This document shows positions 14,509 through 14,698 of a stretch of DNA of 14,698 nt, one piece after another. A model generated the notes under the pieces. The model was not told the origin of the DNA. It did not search any database and saw nothing but the letters and a program-made list of their open reading frames with translations. Position 1 is the first letter of the stretch. Every line of letters begins with the position of its first letter. Made by a program: the position numbers and the translations under genes. The DNA comes from JALSIF01 sp026981635 [NCBI: bacterium] (GTDB lineage Bacteria > 4484-113 > JALSIF01): NCBI GenBank assembly GCA_026981635.1, contig JALSIF010000201.1, positions 1-14,698 on the forward strand, read 5' to 3'.

Positions 14509-14697
14509 CTAGTTGCGGGGAGGAAGTGGCAGGTTGCGGAGAGCTTCAGCTACCTCGCGGATGAGCTTCCTGCCCTGCTCGGTGGGCAGGAGGCATAGGG
14601 TATGGGGGGAGGCGGGGACGGGCTTGACCAGCTCCCTGGTGATGAGCACCCGCGCGGGAGCCTCCTCCCCCCGGGGAGGGCAATAGGGGTGTTTCCC
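14509..14697 (-). CDS. C-terminal fragment of an unidentified gene (62 codons, enters from right edge)
   Basis: Reading the minus strand inward from base 14697 gives an open frame of 62 codons ending in TAG at 14511-14509. It contains RVLITRELVKPVPASPH and LLPTEQGRKLIREVAEALRN, followed by a Pro-rich end (NLPLPPRN). The composition and the predicted C-terminal helix (QGRKLIREVAEALRNL) look like real protein. No start codon is in the window because the gene continues beyond it. I do not recognise the family. It is not SMC, a frequent ftsY neighbour. The stop lies 22 bases before ftsY on the same strand, so the two may form an operon. Confidence 0.55.
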   Translation of the reverse strand, partial: GKHPYCPPRGEEAPARVLITRELVKPVPASPHTLCLLPTEQGRKLIREVAEALRNLPLPPRN

Positions 14698-14698
14698 C

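Overview
This is a GC-rich bacterial chromosomal window, densely coding, with no gap longer than about 80 bases between genes and no rRNA, tRNA, CRISPR, insertion sequence or prophage signal. The gene content (Xer recombinase, FtsY, FolE, strong AGGAGG-type ribosome binding sites, mixed ATG/GTG/TTG starts) is bacterial. The envelope proteins resemble those of deep-branching, GC-rich and often thermophilic phyla, but I cannot name a taxon from the sequence.

Layout. (1) Bases 2-547, + strand: the C-terminal catalytic domain of a Xer-type tyrosine recombinase, cut by the window edge. (2) Bases 486-10561, - strand: a block of about 10 kb read from right to left. Its order is a small unknown protein (99 aa), a BatA-like von Willebrand A (vWA) membrane protein (614 aa), a very large membrane protein with two vWA domains and an internal amidotransferase-like domain (1004 aa), a membrane-anchored PQQ-type beta-propeller (442 aa), an ABC-2 type permease (294 aa), and a secreted, two-pass membrane protein with another amidotransferase-like domain (866 aa). 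Three of the junctions are 4-base stop/start overlaps (ATGA, GTGA, ATGA), so this is almost certainly one translationally coupled operon. The products look like one envelope-associated assembly. The MoxR-type AAA+ ATPase, the DUF58 protein and the ABC ATPase usually expected with such proteins are not in the window.

(3) Bases 10627-13525, + strand: a Gfo/Idh/MocA oxidoreductase, a 6-pyruvoyl-tetrahydropterin synthase homologue carrying the eukaryote-like (PTPS-II) CxxxxxHGH motif, GTP cyclohydrolase I (folE), and a stand-alone class-II (Ntn) glutamine amidotransferase domain. FolE and PTPS would convert GTP to dihydroneopterin triphosphate and then 6-pyruvoyl-tetrahydropterin. The roles of the flanking oxidoreductase and amidotransferase are open. 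(4) Bases 13515-14697, - strand: ftsY (signal recognition particle receptor), preceded by the C-terminal end of an unidentified gene that enters from the right edge.

Both convergent gene pairs overlap at their 3' ends (62 bases at 486-547, 11 bases at 13515-13525), and no rho-independent terminator with a U-tract is visible anywhere. The strongest candidates for new biology are the vWA/amidotransferase-like/propeller/permease operon and the folE-PTPS-II-amidotransferase cluster.
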